Positions 31,668 to 41,295 of a stretch of DNA of 64,000 bases are shown in pieces (the first letter of the stretch is position 1; every line of letters starts with the position of its first letter). The translations under genes and the position numbers were made by a program. Below the pieces are notes generated by a model. The model was not told the DNA's origin and made no database searches. It saw nothing but the letters and a program-made list of their open reading frames with translations. The stretch is from the NCBI GenBank assembly GCA_036397455.1, contig DASWIX010000061.1, positions 1 to 64,000 on the forward strand, in the 5' to 3' direction. This stretch comes from JADFNB01 sp036397455 (GTDB taxonomy: Bacteria; Gemmatimonadota; Gemmatimonadetes; Gemmatimonadales; GWC2-71-9).

Positions 31668-34166
31668 ATGCGGAACGACCCCACAGCCCCCCAGCTAGCG
31701 CCCCACGTTGAGCGCCCGCCCTATCTCGCCGCGGTCGCCGTGTTTGCCGTCGTCCTCGCCGGATACACCTGGACGCTCGCGCCGACGGTGACGTTCTGGG
31801 ACGCGGGTGAGTTCATCGCCGCGGCCAAAATCCTGGGTGTCCCGCACCCGCCCGGCACCCCGCTGTTCGTGTTGATCGGCCATTTCTTCGGGACGTTGCT
31901 CCCGTTCGGTAGCTTCGCCTATCGGACGAACTTCATGACCGCGCTGTTCAGCGCCGGCGCGGCGGCCTGTTTGTTCCTGTTGATCACACAGGTGCTGCGG
32001 GGATGGAAGACGGGGCCCCACGGCGAAACGTCCACCGACCTGTGGACCCAACTCGGGGGCGCCGCGGCGGCCGCCATTCTCTCCGCGTTCGTGTTCACGG
32101 TCTGGCAGAACTCCAACGAGACCGAAGTCTACATGGTGGCGACCTTCAGTATCGCCGCCATTTGTTGGCTCGCATGGTTGTGGCGGGCCGCGCGCGGAAC
32201 GCAGCGAGCGCCGCACATCCTCCTCCTGATCCTCTACATCGGCGCGGTCTCGATCGGGAACCACCTGCTGACGCTGCTTGTTGGACCGGCGCTCGTGGGC
32301 TTCATGTGGCACGTGCTCCGGACCGATCCCCTGCCGGATGCGCGCGGCCGCGCAGCCGAGTGGGCCCAATGGACGGTGGTCGCGGGGATGTGGGCGCTGC
32401 TCATCGGCGCGGGGCTGGGCAGTACGACCCTGATGATGCTGGGGGGACTGGCCTTCGTGGGCGCCTCCGTCTACGCCGTGCGGGCGGGAGCGTTCCCGTT
32501 CGCGCTGACGGCGCTCGCCATCGCCGCGGTCGGCGTCTCAACGTATCTGTTCCTGTACTTCCGCGCGGGCCTCGATCCCTTCATTAACGAGGCGCATCCG
32601 TCGACGTTCGACTCATTGCTGTCGGTCATCCGGCGGGAGCAGTATCCCGCCCGCTCCCCGATCGATAACCCGCTGTATCCATCCGGGCCGGACAATCCGG
32701 GCCGCAGCCTCACCATTATCGGGCTGCAGATCCTGAATTACATCCAGTATTTCGATTGGCAGTGGGCGAACGGGCTGGCACCGAACGATCCGGTGTTCGC
32801 GCAGCACACGCCATTGCTCACGTTCCCGGCCTGGATGGTCCCGTTCTCGAGCGGGCCGGCGGTCATCGGTATCCGGCTTCCGTTCACCCTGGCGTTCACC
32901 TCCCTCGGGCTCGTCGGGGCGCGGTACCTGTATCGTCGCGACCAATCGGTGTTCTGGCTGCTGGGATTGCTCTTCCTGACGACCGGGCCGGCGTTGATGG
33001 GCTACATGAACTTCAAGCCCGGGTTCTCGCTCGGCTGGGCGCAGTTTCCGGAAGGGCCGCAACACGAGGTGCGGGAGCGGGACTATTTCTTCACGGTGTC
33101 GTTTCAGGTATGGGGACTGCTCGCCGGGCTGGGGCTCGTGGCGCTCGGGCGCAACGTGGTGACGCGTGTCCGGGCCGCGCCGCGTGCGGCCCGGGGCATC
33201 ACCCTCGGCATACTGTCGCTTTCCCTGCTGCCGTTCGCGCTGAACTTCCGCGCCGCGAGTCGCGCCCACACGCCGGTCGATACGCTGGCGCGTGACTTTG
33301 CGTACGACCTGCTCCAGTCGGTCGAACCGTATGGCATCGTGTTCACCAACGGGGACAACGATACGTTCCCGCTCTGGTATCTCCAGGAAGTGGAGGGCGT
33401 TCGGCAGGACGTGTCGGTGGTGAACTTGTCGCTCGGGAATACCGATTGGTACCTGCGTCAACTGCGCGACAATCCGGTACGGCCGTTCGATCCGGAGCAG
33501 GCGCCCTGGTTCGCACATCTCGCGCCGGACTCCCCCCCGCCGCCGTTGCTTCGCTGGACGGATGCACAAATCGATGCGCTGTTTCCTCAAATTCTCGGCA
33601 AGGCGTTCACGTTCAACACCGGTCGGATCTCGCGCACCTTTCCCGCGGGCATGCCGTTCTACGTCAAGGATGTGCTCATGCTCGGGCTCATCCAGGAGAA
33701 CGCCGGACGGCGTGCGGTCTACTACTCGGTGACGGCCGGAAGCGGGAACTGGCTTGGGCTGGAGGACTACCTCACGAACGAGGCGCTGGTGATTCGGGTC
33801 AACGTCATGGAGGCCCCGGACTCCACGCGGTTGGTGACGGGAACGTTGATGGGCATTCCGGTTGACGTCGCCCGCACGGATTCGCTGGCGAATCACATCT
33901 ACCGCTACGCGGGCCTGTTCGAAGCCGATACGCTCGATCTGGATCCAACCACCCGCAACATCGCGACGAACCTGTCGCTGGCGTTCCTCACGCTCGGGCA
34001 GGCATACGAGGTGCGCGGCGAACGACAGCGCAGCATCGAAGCGCTCCAGAAGGGCTATCACCTCACGCCGAACTCCGATTTGGCCGGTCTCATCCGACTC
34101 CTCTCCGAACCCGCGCCCGGCGCGATCTTCGGCGATACCGCCGTACGCATTCCGGACGATCCCTAA
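31668..34166 (+). CDS. DUF2723 (TMEM260-like) membrane protein
   Basis: 832 residues. About twelve hydrophobic helices occupy the first 520 residues. The start carries the DUF2723 hallmark 'WTLAPTVTFWDAGEFIAAA' and HPPGTPLF, and the last ~300 residues form a soluble domain with TPR-like helices. Human TMEM260 in this family is an O-mannosyltransferase, so a polyprenol-sugar-dependent glycosyltransferase acting on exported proteins is a reasonable guess. The acidic DAGE in the first loop matches the catalytic region of GT-C enzymes. It follows cdaA by 20 bases. Confidence 0.85.
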   Translation: MRNDPTAPQLAPHVERPPYLAAVAVFAVVLAGYTWTLAPTVTFWDAGEFIAAAKILGVPHPPGTPLFVLIGHFFGTLLPFGSFAYRTNFMTALFSAGAAACLFLLITQVLRGWKTGPHGETSTDLWTQLGGAAAAAILSAFVFTVWQNSNETEVYMVATFSIAAICWLAWLWRAARGTQRAPHILLLILYIGAVSIGNHLLTLLVGPALVGFMWHVLRTDPLPDARGRAAEWAQWTVVAGMWALLIGAGLGSTTLMMLGGLAFVGASVYAVRAGAFPFALTALAIAAVGVSTYLFLYFRAGLDPFINEAHPSTFDSLLSVIRREQYPARSPIDNPLYPSGPDNPGRSLTIIGLQILNYIQYFDWQWANGLAPNDPVFAQHTPLLTFPAWMVPFSSGPAVIGIRLPFTLAFTSLGLVGARYLYRRDQSVFWLLGLLFLTTGPALMGYMNFKPGFSLGWAQFPEGPQHEVRERDYFFTVSFQVWGLLAGLGLVALGRNVVTRVRAAPRAARGITLGILSLSLLPFALNFRAASRAHTPVDTLARDFAYDLLQSVEPYGIVFTNGDNDTFPLWYLQEVEGVRQDVSVVNLSLGNTDWYLRQLRDNPVRPFDPEQAPWFAHLAPDSPPPPLLRWTDAQIDALFPQILGKAFTFNTGRISRTFPAGMPFYVKDVLMLGLIQENAGRRAVYYSVTAGSGNWLGLEDYLTNEALVIRVNVMEAPDSTRLVTGTLMGIPVDVARTDSLANHIYRYAGLFEADTLDLDPTTRNIATNLSLAFLTLGQAYEVRGERQRSIEALQKGYHLTPNSDLAGLIRLLSEPAPGAIFGDTAVRIPDDP

Positions 34167-34205
34167 CCTTGTAGCGCATCGTAGGGCTCGATACCTTTCA
34201 AGGTT

Positions 34206-34886
34206 ATGATTGTTGCGTCCCTGCCCGAAAACCTGGCGCGGGTGCGCGCGCGTATTGGCAGTGTGCAGGTCGCCGAAGGGATCTCGGGTGACGTTCGGAT
34301 CGTGGCGGTCACCAAGGGCCATGCCGTGGCGGCCGTGGAGGCTGCGCGGGCCGCGGGCGTGATGGACGTCGGTGAGAACCGCGTCCAGGAGGCCCTGGCC
34401 AAACAGGACGAGGCTCCACCGGACCTCCGATGGCACCTCATCGGGCACGTGCAGACCAACAAGGCCAGGCTCGTCCCGGGGAGGTTCGCGATGGTGCATT
34501 CGGTCGATTCGGTGCGGCTGGCGGCGGCACTCGATCGCGCGGCCCAGGGGTCGCGGTTGCCGGTGTTGCTGCAGGTCAACGTGGCCGGCGAGGCGCAGAA
34601 GAGCGGTTGCCCTCCGGAGATCGCCGACGAGGTGCTCGCGCACATCGGCACGATGTCCTCGCTGGCGGTGACCGGGTTGATGACGATGGCGCCGTTCACC
34701 GCGGACGAGCGGCTGCAGCGGCAGGTGTTCGGCTCGTTGCGCCGGCTGCGGGATCGCCTCGCGACCACGGACCGGCCGCTCCGGGAGTTGTCGATGGGCA
34801 TGTCGGATGATTTTCCGGCGGCGGTCGCTGAGGGTGCGACCATCCTGCGGCTGGGAACGGTACTCTTTGGAGCCCGTGGCGGATGA
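34206..34886 (+). CDS. YggS/PLPBP pyridoxal-phosphate homeostasis protein
   Basis: 226 residues. The N-terminal alanine-racemase-like barrel has the PLP lysine in VAVTKGH (Lys37), GENRVQEAL, WHLIGHVQTNKA and LRELSMGMSDDF, all diagnostic of the family. Members bind PLP without known catalysis and control free vitamin B6 and amino-acid balance. The stop overlaps divIVA (ATGA). The yggS-divIVA pairing is conserved in many bacteria near the division cluster. Confidence 0.93.
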   Translation: MIVASLPENLARVRARIGSVQVAEGISGDVRIVAVTKGHAVAAVEAARAAGVMDVGENRVQEALAKQDEAPPDLRWHLIGHVQTNKARLVPGRFAMVHSVDSVRLAAALDRAAQGSRLPVLLQVNVAGEAQKSGCPPEIADEVLAHIGTMSSLAVTGLMTMAPFTADERLQRQVFGSLRRLRDRLATTDRPLRELSMGMSDDFPAAVAEGATILRLGTVLFGARGG

Positions 34887-35374
34887 ACGACGAATTCCAC
34901 CTGACCCCGATCGATGTCCGTGCGCAGGAGTTCAAGCGCGTGACGTTCGGGTACGACCGCGCGGGTGTCGAGGATTTCCGGGAACGGGTCGCGAACGAGA
35001 TGGAACGCCTGCTGCGCGATCGGGCCACCTTGGAAGAGCGCGTCCGCAATCTGCGCGAGCAGCTCAAAGCCTTCCGCGAACGCGAAAAAGCGTTGAATGA
35101 CGCCCTGGTCGCCGCACAGCAGCTGCGGAACGATACGGAAGACGCGGCCCGACGCGAGGCCGAGCTGATCCTCCGGGAGGCACGAAACCAGGCGGATGAA
35201 CTCCTGGCCGAGGCGCGGGAGTCGGAGCTGGACGTGCGGCGCGATACCGAGACGTCGCAGCGCCATTTCACCGCGTACATCACGTCGTTTCGCGCCCTGT
35301 TGGAGCGCCATCTCGCCGAAGTCGATGCGCTCGAAGCCCATGAACGCGATGGGAGCCCGCCGGACGCCGGATGA
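34883..35374 (+). CDS. DivIVA domain protein
   Basis: 163 residues. The N-terminal DivIVA membrane-binding part (LTPIDVRAQEFKRVTFGYD, then FRERVANEMERLL) is followed by an uninterrupted coiled coil to about residue 150, rich in Glu/Arg/Ala heptads. DivIVA proteins recognise curved membrane and recruit polar or septal factors, in some phyla directing growth or chromosome polarity. It overlaps yggS upstream and PNP downstream. This pole-marker candidate is of interest given the polarity-type operon 6 kb downstream. Confidence 0.88.
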   Translation: MNDEFHLTPIDVRAQEFKRVTFGYDRAGVEDFRERVANEMERLLRDRATLEERVRNLREQLKAFREREKALNDALVAAQQLRNDTEDAARREAELILREARNQADELLAEARESELDVRRDTETSQRHFTAYITSFRALLERHLAEVDALEAHERDGSPPDAG

Positions 35375-36183
35375 CGACCAACGACGCGGTGGCGGCGGTC
35401 CGGCGGCAAACCGCGTTTGCACCGGAAGTCGCGATGATCCTCGGGACGGGTCTTCGTGGGCTCGCGAATCAGATCGCGATCGACGCGGAACTCCCGTACG
35501 ACCAGATTCCCGGATTCCCCCTGTCCACGGTCGAGCCGCATCGCGGGCGGCTCCTGTTGGGGACGCTCGCGGGTCGTCGCGTCGTCGCCATGCAGGGACG
35601 GTTTCACAGCTACGAGGGGTACTCGCTCCAGGAAATCGGCTTTCCCGTCCAGGTCATGCGGCTGCTCGGCGCGGGGAGTCTGGTGATCTCGAATGCCTGC
35701 GGCGGGATGCATCCGTTGTGGCGTCCCGGCGACCTCGTGCTCATCGCCGACCATATCAACTTCCTGGGTGACAATCCGCTGATCGGGCCGAACGACGAGA
35801 CGTTGGGGCCGCGGTTTCCCGACATGTCCACCGCGTACGATCCGGCGTTGCGCGCCCTCACCCGCGCGGTCGCGGCGGAGCTGCAACTCGTGCTGCGCGA
35901 GGGCGTGTACGTCGCGGTCAGCGGTCCGAGTCTCGGTACCGCGGCCGAGTACCGCATGCTGCGCGCGTTGGGTGCGGACGTCGTCGGGATGTCGACGGTA
36001 CCCGAGGTCATCGTGGCCGTCCACAGCGGGATGCGGGTCTTGGGAGTCTCGATCATCACCGACCACTGTGTTGCCGACACGTTGGAGCCGGTCAATGTGC
36101 AACAGATCATCGCCACGGCAATGGAAGCGGAGCCCGGCCTCACCCGTCTGATCGAGCGCGTACTGGAACGGCTGCCGCGATGA
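35371..36183 (+). CDS. Purine nucleoside phosphorylase
   Basis: 270 residues. It belongs to the trimeric PNP family: GTGLRGLA near the start, GRFHSYEGY, NACGGMHP, the DHINFLGDNPL block, GPSLGTAAEYRM with the active-site Glu, and MSTVPEVI. It splits inosine or guanosine with phosphate in purine salvage. The ATG overlaps the divIVA stop, and the stop overlaps ileS. Confidence 0.93.
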   Translation: MTTNDAVAAVRRQTAFAPEVAMILGTGLRGLANQIAIDAELPYDQIPGFPLSTVEPHRGRLLLGTLAGRRVVAMQGRFHSYEGYSLQEIGFPVQVMRLLGAGSLVISNACGGMHPLWRPGDLVLIADHINFLGDNPLIGPNDETLGPRFPDMSTAYDPALRALTRAVAAELQLVLREGVYVAVSGPSLGTAAEYRMLRALGADVVGMSTVPEVIVAVHSGMRVLGVSIITDHCVADTLEPVNVQQIIATAMEAEPGLTRLIERVLERLPR

Positions 36184-39100
36184 GTTTCGCACCGCTCGTC
36201 TACGACACGCCCGATGCCCTTGAGCGCGAGTTGCTCGAGACCTGGAAACGCGAGGGCCTGTTCCGTCAGACCGTCGAGCGAACGCGCGGTGGCGAACCGT
36301 TCGTGTTCTTCGAAGGTCCGCCTACCGCCAATGGGCGTCCCGGCATCCATCATGTGTTCGCGCGCACGATCAAAGACCTCGTGTGCCGTCATCGGACGAT
36401 GCTGGGGCGGCAGGTCACCCGGATCGCCGGATGGGATACCCACGGTCTTGCGGTGGAAATCGAGGTGGAAAAGGCGCTCGGGCTCAGCGGCAAGAGTGAC
36501 ATCGAGCGATTTGGCGTGGACGCGTTCAATCAGCGGTGCAAGGAGAGCGTGTTTCGCTACAAGGGGGACTGGGAGGCGTTGTCGAATCGGATCGGATACT
36601 GGTTGGACTACGACCGGCCGTACGTCACGTACACGAACGACTATATCGAATCGGTCTGGTGGCTGCTGTCCCGACTCCACGAGCGGGGTCTGCTTTTCGA
36701 AGGACACAAGGTCCTGCCCTACTGCACCCGCTGCGGCACGTCCCTGTCGAGTCACGAGCTGGCGATGGGGTACGCGACCCACAAGAGTCCGTCGATCTAC
36801 GTCTTGATACGCCTGGCGGCCGACGCCGAGGACGGCCGGCCGCGCCACCTGCTGGTCTGGACGACCACACCATGGACGTTGCCATCCAATGTCGCGGTGG
36901 CCGTGCACCCCGCGTTTCGCTACGTCGAACTCGACGTCGACGGCACCATCGTGGTGGTGGAGAAGGCGATCGCGGCGTCGCTGGCTGTGCCCGGCGCGAC
37001 ACACGGAGCGCCGCTGGCGAGCTTCCCGCAACGCGCCGAGTACGACGGGCGGGCGATGCTGGGGTGGGGGTATCGTCAGTTGCTTGACGTCGTCGCCATC
37101 GACCCGACGATCGCGTTTCGCATCGTGGCCGGCGACTTCGTGACCGCCGACGAGGGCACCGGGCTGGTGCATATGGCCCCGGCCTTCGGTGCGGACGACT
37201 ACGCGACGATCCAGCGCGAAGGACTCGCGTTCGTCAATCCGGTCGACCAGTCCGGCCAATTCCACGACACCGCCTGGCCCGCGATCAACGGTCGGACGGT
37301 GTTCGACGCCAACCCGCTCATCGCCGAGCGCCTGGCCGATGAGGGGAAGCTGTTCGGGCGCTACCAGCCGGACGGGCACGAGCACACGTATCCGTTTTGC
37401 TGGCGCTGCGACTCGCCGCTGATCTACTATGCGCGCCGTTCCTGGTTCATCCGCACCACGGCGTTTCGCGACCGAATGCTCGCCGTCAACGCGGCGGTCC
37501 ACTGGTCGCCGCCCGAGGTGGGCGTCGGGCGCTTTGGCGAATGGCTCGAGCACAACATCGATTGGGCGCTGTCACGGGACCGCTATTGGGGCAGCCCGCT
37601 GCCGGTGTGGCGTTGTGAGGCCGACGCATCGCACGTGATCGTCGTCGGGTCGTTCGCCGACCTGGCCACCCGCGTCGGTGCGCCCCTGCCGGCGGATTTC
37701 GATCCGCACAAGCCATCGGTGGATGCGGTGGTGTTCCCGTGCCCCACGTGCGGCGCCACGATGCGGCGCGTGCCGGAGGTCATCGACGCGTGGTTCGATT
37801 CCGGGGCCATGTTCGCGGCGCAGTGGCACTATCCCTTCGAGCACGCCGGCGAGTTCGCGCGGCACTTTCCGGCTGATTTCATCTGTGAAGGGCTCGACCA
37901 GACCCGTGGATGGTTCTATTCGCTGCTGGCGATCGCGGTCGGGGTGTTTGACTCGCCCGCCTATCGCAACGTGATCGTCAATGGGCTGGTCCTCGACGCC
38001 GACGGTCGCAAGATGTCCAAACGGATCGGCAATGTGGTCGACCCCGGGGAGGTCGTGGACCGGTTTGGCGCCGACACGGTTCGCCTGTACCTGCTGGCAT
38101 CGTCCAAGGTGTGGTTGCCGAAGCCCTTCGATGCCAACGCGATCCCCGATGTCGCCGCGGCGTCGCTCACGCGACTCCGGAACACGTACGGGTTTCTCGC
38201 GCTGTACGCCGCCGACTGGTCTCCCGCGCAGTCGCCGCCGGTGGCCGAGCGCCCGTTGGTCGACCGGTGGTTGCTCGGGCGGCTGGATGCGGTCGTTCGC
38301 AGCGTGCACGGGGCCTGGGACGCATACGATGTCACCGGGGGCGTGCGCGCGCTGCTCGACTTCTGCGACAACGATCTCTCGAACTGGTACGTGCGCATCA
38401 ACCGCGCTCGGTTCTGGGCGCCGGATGCGGCCGCCGACCCCGCCGCGCTGGCGACGTTGTACGAGGCGCTCGTGACGACGGTCCGGCTGCTCGCGCCCGC
38501 CGCCCCGTTCCTGAGCGACGCGTTGCATCGTCGCCTGGTGGGGGCATCGGTGCATCTGGCGTCGTTCCCGGTGGCGGAAGGTGGGTGGGACGACGGGTTG
38601 GATACGGCGATGGATGCGGTGCGCCGGCTCGCGACCCTCGCTCGAGCGGCGCGCGACGGCGCGGCCCTGCGGGTGCGCCAGCCCCTTGGGGAGATGCGGG
38701 TCGCCGTGCCCGCGGCGGCTCGGGGGGCGATCTTCGAGAGCTTGCTCGATCTGCTCGCGGAGGAAGTGAACGTGAAGCGCGTCTCGCCGGTCGCCTCGGA
38801 TGAAGAGTTGGTTCGGCTCCGGGGTAGACCGAACTACCGCACGCTCGGTAAGGTATACGGCAAGGATACGCCGGCGGCGGCGGTGGCCGTCGACCGGCTG
38901 GATCCCGAAGCGTTGCGGGGGATCGAGGCCGGCCTGCCGGCGACCGTGCAGGTCGATGGCCGTACCTTCCGGTTCGAGCCCGGGGATGTGACCGTCGAGC
39001 GCGAGGTCGCCACCGACTGGCTCGTGCAGAGCGACGGGGCGTACGTGGTGGCGCTCGATCCGACCGTCACGGACGATCTCAAGCGGGAAGGGCTCGCCCG

Positions 39101-39344
39101 CGAGGTGGTCAATCGGGTCCAGCGCCTCCGCAAAGAGGCGGGGTACGATTACACTACACGTATTACCTTGCATGTTTCCGGTGACCCGGATGTCCTCGGC
39201 GCCACCGAAGCGTTCGGCGGGTTCATTGCCGGTGAGACGCTCGCGAAGCAGCTGACGACGGGGAACGGACTCGACGCCCCCGATGTTTCGGAGGCGGTGG
39301 ACATTGACGGTCGGCACGTCACGATCGCGCTGAAGCGGTACTGA
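36180..39344 (+). CDS. ileS: Isoleucyl-tRNA synthetase (long type)
   Basis: 1054 residues. The HIGH-type motif appears as GRPGIHH in PPTANGRPGIHHVF, and KMSKR is at residues 611-615. An editing domain lies between them, and an anticodon-binding domain follows. Length and motif variants match the eukaryote-like type II IleS, which lacks the bacterial C-terminal zinc finger; this type is generally insensitive to mupirocin in organisms where it was tested. It is overlapped at its start by PNP. The downstream gap to the dksA-like gene is 46 bases. Confidence 0.95.
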   Translation: MSFAPLVYDTPDALERELLETWKREGLFRQTVERTRGGEPFVFFEGPPTANGRPGIHHVFARTIKDLVCRHRTMLGRQVTRIAGWDTHGLAVEIEVEKALGLSGKSDIERFGVDAFNQRCKESVFRYKGDWEALSNRIGYWLDYDRPYVTYTNDYIESVWWLLSRLHERGLLFEGHKVLPYCTRCGTSLSSHELAMGYATHKSPSIYVLIRLAADAEDGRPRHLLVWTTTPWTLPSNVAVAVHPAFRYVELDVDGTIVVVEKAIAASLAVPGATHGAPLASFPQRAEYDGRAMLGWGYRQLLDVVAIDPTIAFRIVAGDFVTADEGTGLVHMAPAFGADDYATIQREGLAFVNPVDQSGQFHDTAWPAINGRTVFDANPLIAERLADEGKLFGRYQPDGHEHTYPFCWRCDSPLIYYARRSWFIRTTAFRDRMLAVNAAVHWSPPEVGVGRFGEWLEHNIDWALSRDRYWGSPLPVWRCEADASHVIVVGSFADLATRVGAPLPADFDPHKPSVDAVVFPCPTCGATMRRVPEVIDAWFDSGAMFAAQWHYPFEHAGEFARHFPADFICEGLDQTRGWFYSLLAIAVGVFDSPAYRNVIVNGLVLDADGRKMSKRIGNVVDPGEVVDRFGADTVRLYLLASSKVWLPKPFDANAIPDVAAASLTRLRNTYGFLALYAADWSPAQSPPVAERPLVDRWLLGRLDAVVRSVHGAWDAYDVTGGVRALLDFCDNDLSNWYVRINRARFWAPDAAADPAALATLYEALVTTVRLLAPAAPFLSDALHRRLVGASVHLASFPVAEGGWDDGLDTAMDAVRRLATLARAARDGAALRVRQPLGEMRVAVPAAARGAIFESLLDLLAEEVNVKRVSPVASDEELVRLRGRPNYRTLGKVYGKDTPAAAVAVDRLDPEALRGIEAGLPATVQVDGRTFRFEPGDVTVEREVATDWLVQSDGAYVVALDPTVTDDLKREGLAREVVNRVQRLRKEAGYDYTTRITLHVSGDPDVLGATEAFGGFIAGETLAKQLTTGNGLDAPDVSEAVDIDGRHVTIALKRY

Positions 39345-39390
39345 CCGCGGTCATGGGGGCCGCGGCGCTGTCGAACTGTGAGTGAACCGG

Positions 39391-39777
39391 ATGAACAAGA
39401 AACAGCTTGCCCACTTGGAGAGCCGTCTGCTCGACGAACGCCAACGGGTACTGAAGGAACTCGGTGTCTACGACAAGTCCTTCAGCGGCACGTTGCAGTC
39501 CGCCGACGGTGATCTTTCGTCGTATTCGTTTCACATGGCCGACCAGGGGACCGACGCCATGGAGCGCGAAAAGGAATTCCTGTTCGCGTCCAAGGAAGGT
39601 CGCTACCTGTGGCACGTGAACGAGGCGCTCAGGCGCCTCTACCAGAGCCCCAGCGAATTCGGCAAGTGCCACGAGTGCGGCGACATGATCGACTTCGACC
39701 GCCTCGATGCGCTCCCGCACGCGCGCCTCTGCATCAAGTGCAAGGCCAAGGAGGAAGACGGTGATCGGCGGCGCTAG
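39391..39777 (+). CDS. TraR/DksA-family zinc-finger protein
   Basis: 128 residues from ATG 39391 (GTG at 39382 possible). A long N-terminal coiled-coil part (about 1-85) precedes a C4 zinc finger (CHECG...CIKCK, about residues 92-117). DksA-type proteins reach into the RNA polymerase secondary channel; the tip residues here (DGDLSSYSFHMADQGTDAME) are of the YteA/RsbRD-like subgroup, so a ppGpp role cannot be assumed. The gene overlaps lspA by 17 bases, a common ileS-dksA-lspA order. Confidence 0.85.
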   Translation: MNKKQLAHLESRLLDERQRVLKELGVYDKSFSGTLQSADGDLSSYSFHMADQGTDAMEREKEFLFASKEGRYLWHVNEALRRLYQSPSEFGKCHECGDMIDFDRLDALPHARLCIKCKAKEEDGDRRR

Positions 39778-40285
39778 ACGGTCGTCGTTCTGGTGGATTC
39801 TGGTGGGCGTCGTCGTGCTCGACTACGCCACCAAGCTCTTGGCGGTCGCCGGGCTCTCGCGCGTGCCCGTGCCGGTGCTTGGGGACTGGTTGTCCCTGCG
39901 ACTCGTGTACAATCCCGGTGCGGCGTTCGGCATCTATCTGGGCGCGTATTCGCGATGGATCTTCACCGCCCTCGCGCTCATCGCCTTGGTCGTCCTTGGC
40001 GAAATGGTGCGGAAGACGAAACCAGGCGAGCATTTTCGGCTGGTAGCGCTTGCGCTGGTGTGTGGTGGGGCGGTCGGCAACCTGGTCGATCGTTTCCGCA
40101 GTGCGCGCGGGGTCGTGGATTTCATCGATGTGTGGATTGGGTCGTTTCATTGGCCGACCTTCAACGTGGCCGACATGGCCGTGAGCTGCGGGGCGATTGC
40201 GCTCGCCGTGGTCTTGTGGAATGAGGGACGCCACGACGAATCCGCCGTGGCCGAACAGGCCGACGTCGCAGAAGTCTCTCCCTAG
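39761..40285 (+). CDS. lspA: Signal peptidase II
   Basis: 174 residues from GTG 39761, six bases after AAGGAGG. There are four membrane helices. The catalytic aspartates are visible in GNLVDRF (Asp110) and FNVADMAV (Asp138), with the conserved VYNPGAAFG upstream. It removes the signal peptide from lipid-modified prolipoproteins at the periplasmic face. Lipoproteins such as the propeller at 23799-24950 would be its clients. It is preceded by the dksA-like gene and followed by the pseudouridine synthase. Confidence 0.95.
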   Translation: MIGGARRSSFWWILVGVVVLDYATKLLAVAGLSRVPVPVLGDWLSLRLVYNPGAAFGIYLGAYSRWIFTALALIALVVLGEMVRKTKPGEHFRLVALALVCGGAVGNLVDRFRSARGVVDFIDVWIGSFHWPTFNVADMAVSCGAIALAVVLWNEGRHDESAVAEQADVAEVSP

Positions 40286-41294
40286 TCACGACGACGCGAC
40301 CTGGACGGTCACGTTCCAGGTGGCCGTACCAGGCACCGAGCGCCTCGATCGGTTTCTCGCCGACCAACTCGCGGTATCTCGTACCCAAGCCAGTCGGCTG
40401 ATCGGCACCAAGGCCGTTCGCGTCAACGGTCAGCCCGGTCGTGCGGGTCGGGCGTTGAAGCACGCCGATACCGTCGAAGTGCGCTTTGCGCCGGACGAGC
40501 GTCCGCGCACCCTGGTGCCGCACCCGATCACGCTCGACGTGGTCTACGAGGACGACGCCATGCTGGTGCTCGACAAGCCGGCCGGGCTCGTCGTCCACCC
40601 GGCGCCGGGACACTGGGATGACACGCTGCTGAACGCGTTGGTCGCCCGGGGGACGCGGCTTTCAGGCGGAGGCTCCGGCCGGCCGGGCATCGTGCACCGG
40701 CTCGACCGGGATACCTCCGGACTCATGATCGTCGCCAAACAGGAGGTGGCCCACCGGCGACTCAGCCGGGCGATCGGCGCCAGGAAGGTCGAGCGACATT
40801 ATGCGGCGTTGGTCTGGGGACACATCCGGGCGCCGGTGGAGATTGAAGGGGCCATTGCGCGCCATCCCACGGACCGCAAGCGGATGGCCGTGGTCGCGAC
40901 GGGTCGAGCCGCCCAGACGACGGTTGAGCCGTTGGCGCGGTTCGCGGTGTGCGACCTCGTGCGGGTCCGCTTGGCCACCGGTCGGACACACCAGATCCGG
41001 GTCCATTTGGCGCACATCGGCCATCCGGTGGTGGGGGACGCCGTCTACGGCGGGGGGGGAAGCCGCCGGATCACCGGGTCTGATCGACCACTGGCCGAGA
41101 CGATCGAACGGGCCACGCCGCGGCACGCACTCCATGCGGCCCGTCTCGGGCTGATCCATCCGGTGAGCGGCGTCCCGATGGTCCTGCGGTCGGAATGGCC
41201 ACCCGATCTCCAGGCCGCCCTGGGCTGCGCCAGCGGGGACGCGAGTTTGCTTGCTCGGCCTAACCCGCTGGAGTATCTTGGCTTCTTCGAATAA
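40221..41294 (+). CDS. RluD-family pseudouridine synthase
   Basis: About 357 residues from ATG 40221; the true start is uncertain (GTG 40197 or 40320 also possible). An S4 RNA-binding domain comes first (RLDRFLADQLAVSRTQASRLI), then the catalytic domain with HRLDRDTSG (catalytic Asp about 164) and the RTHQIRVHLAHIGHPVVGD motif. The family converts uridines of 23S rRNA (positions 1911, 1915 and 1917 in E. coli) to pseudouridine. It overlaps lspA by 65 bases with this start and ends one base before the first chemotaxis gene, so that operon may be transcribed from here. Confidence 0.88.
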   Translation: MRDATTNPPWPNRPTSQKSLPSHDDATWTVTFQVAVPGTERLDRFLADQLAVSRTQASRLIGTKAVRVNGQPGRAGRALKHADTVEVRFAPDERPRTLVPHPITLDVVYEDDAMLVLDKPAGLVVHPAPGHWDDTLLNALVARGTRLSGGGSGRPGIVHRLDRDTSGLMIVAKQEVAHRRLSRAIGARKVERHYAALVWGHIRAPVEIEGAIARHPTDRKRMAVVATGRAAQTTVEPLARFAVCDLVRVRLATGRTHQIRVHLAHIGHPVVGDAVYGGGGSRRITGSDRPLAETIERATPRHALHAARLGLIHPVSGVPMVLRSEWPPDLQAALGCASGDASLLARPNPLEYLGFFE

Positions 41295-41295
41295 C

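Noticed and set aside
32613..34643. 676-codon open frame on the minus strand
   Set aside because: It is antisense to the DUF2723 gene and yggS; composition is Arg/Gln/His-rich and lacks any motif.
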